A DNA stretch of 5,984 nucleotides. It comes from Spirosoma sp. GTDB taxonomy: Bacteria; Bacteroidota; Bacteroidia; Cytophagales; Spirosomataceae. The stretch is taken from assembly GCA_025351545.1 (NCBI GenBank), contig JANXVQ010000512.1, positions 1-5,984 of the forward strand, read 5' to 3'. This document shows, in pieces, positions 5,130-5,984 of the stretch. The stretch's first letter is position 1. Every line of letters starts with the position of its first letter. A program made the translations under genes and the position numbers. The notes below the pieces were generated by a model. The model did not search any database, was not told where the DNA came from, and saw nothing but the letters and a program-made list of their open reading frames with translations.

Positions 5130-5984
5130 TTAACCAACGCTGCCTTCCAAGCTGATTGCCAGCAGCTTCTGCGCTTCAACGGCAAATTCCATAGGCAATT
5201 GGTTCAGCACTTCTTTAGCGTAACCGTTGATGATAAGGGCTATGGCCTGCTCAGTTGGAATACCGCGCTGGTTACAGTAAAATAGCTGATCTTCGCCAAT
5301 TTTCGAGGTTGTGGCTTCGTGCTCAACTGTGGCTGAGGGATTGTTCACTTCCAGATATGGGAATGTATGGGCTCCGCATTTATCGCCTAGTAGCAGTGAG
5401 TCGCATTGCGAGTGATTCCGGGCGTTTTCGGCACGTTTCATCACTTGCACCAAACCCCGGTAGGAGTTCTGGCTTTTGCCCGCCGAAATACCTTTTGATA
5501 CAATCCGGCTCTTGGTGTTCTTGCCGATGTGAATCATTTTAGTGCCCGTGTCAGCCTGCTGCATATTGTTCGTGACAGCTACCGAATAAAATTCACCAGT
5601 CGAGTTGTCACCTTTCAGAATAACCGATGGATATTTCCACGTAATGGCCGAGCCGGTTTCAACCTGTGTCCAGGATATTTTGGCGTTGGGGCCTTCACAA
5701 ATGCCGCGCTTGGTTACAAAGTTATAAATACCGCCTTTACCTTCTTTATCACCCGGATACCAGTTTTGTACCGTCGAGTATTTGATTTCAGCATTGCCCA
5801 TAGCGATCAACTCGACTACAGCTGCATGAAGTTGGTTTTCGTCACGCATTGGCGCCGTGCATCCTTCGAGGTAGCTAACATACGAACCTTCGTCGGCAAT
5901 GATAAGGGTTCGCTCAAACTGGCCCGTTCCAGCTGCGTTAATGCGGAAATAAGTTGACAGTTCCATTGGGCAACGAACGCCTTT
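5130..5984 (-). CDS. sufB: Fe-S cluster assembly scaffold SufB (C-terminal 284 residues, truncated by window edge)
   Basis: SufB is the scaffold subunit of the SufBC2D complex, on which iron-sulfur clusters are built in the cytoplasm from sulfur supplied by SufS/SufE. The visible frame is open to the right edge, starting [16 protein letters not shown]; the Met at 5966 is internal to the family's conserved [13 protein letters not shown] stretch, so the true start lies outside. The beta-helix core is recognisable by [20 protein letters not shown]. Further on come [20 protein letters not shown], then [13 protein letters not shown] with the conserved Cys (fragment residue 203, matching E. coli Cys405). 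[20 protein letters not shown] contains the conserved His-Glu pair (222-223, matching E. coli His433-Glu434). The end is [21 protein letters not shown], the usual SufB terminus. In many Bacteroidota sufC and sufD follow sufB; here a terminator lies 19 bases after the stop and uvrB comes next. Confidence 0.98.
   Translation of the reverse strand, partial: KGVRCPMELSTYFRINAAGTGQFERTLIIADEGSYVSYLEGCTAPMRDENQLHAAVVELIAMGNAEIKYSTVQNWYPGDKEGKGGIYNFVTKRGICEGPNAKISWTQVETGSAITWKYPSVILKGDNSTGEFYSVAVTNNMQQADTGTKMIHIGKNTKSRIVSKGISAGKSQNSYRGLVQVMKRAENARNHSQCDSLLLGDKCGAHTFPYLEVNNPSATVEHEATTSKIGEDQLFYCNQRGIPTEQAIALIINGYAKEVLNQLPMEFAVEAQKLLAISLEGSVG

Noticed and set aside
5255..5957. Plus-strand open frames antisense to sufB
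   Set aside because: SufB is near-perfectly conserved on the minus strand; these frames have atypical composition and are shadows.

Overview
The window reads as chromosomal DNA from a Bacteroidota bacterium, most likely an aerobic Cytophagales member of the Spirosoma type. The evidence is a DUF2911 protein (a family concentrated in Bacteroidota), Bacteroidota-style UvrB and SufB sequences, and starts without clear Shine-Dalgarno sites. This placement rests on protein character and has not been checked by a database search.

Layout, left to right. The left edge (1-186, minus) holds the first 62 codons of a response regulator whose remainder lies outside the window. A 247-base spacer follows. 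Next is a secreted alpha/beta-hydrolase esterase (434-1384, plus). It converges on a membrane-anchored DUF2911 protein (1456-1986, minus), and the two share a perfect 40-base palindromic terminator (1400-1439). Diverging from the DUF2911 gene is a 161-residue protein (2074-2559, plus). Its sequence resembles the nuclease toxin domain found at the C-termini of CdiA-like and phage MuF-like proteins, but here it stands alone. Its stop codon lies inside a nested inverted repeat, and about 190 bases of non-coding, increasingly AT-rich sequence with small repeats follow. The excision-repair helicase uvrB (2754-4775, minus) is complete. The 354-base gap before sufB holds a 14-base-spaced direct repeat, a possible 46-codon plus-strand ORF (4898-5038), a short hairpin and a rho-independent terminator. 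The right edge (5130-5984, minus) carries the C-terminal 284 residues of SufB.

The genes do not form one pathway. uvrB (DNA repair) and sufB (iron-sulfur cluster assembly) are housekeeping genes, each apparently in its own transcription unit. The esterase and DUF2911 genes are ordinary accessory genes. The most unusual item is the orphan toxin-like nuclease gene with its structured 3' flank: no secretion or delivery domain and no immunity gene is visible beside it. No CRISPR array, rRNA, tRNA, transposase or recognisable multi-gene defence system is present.
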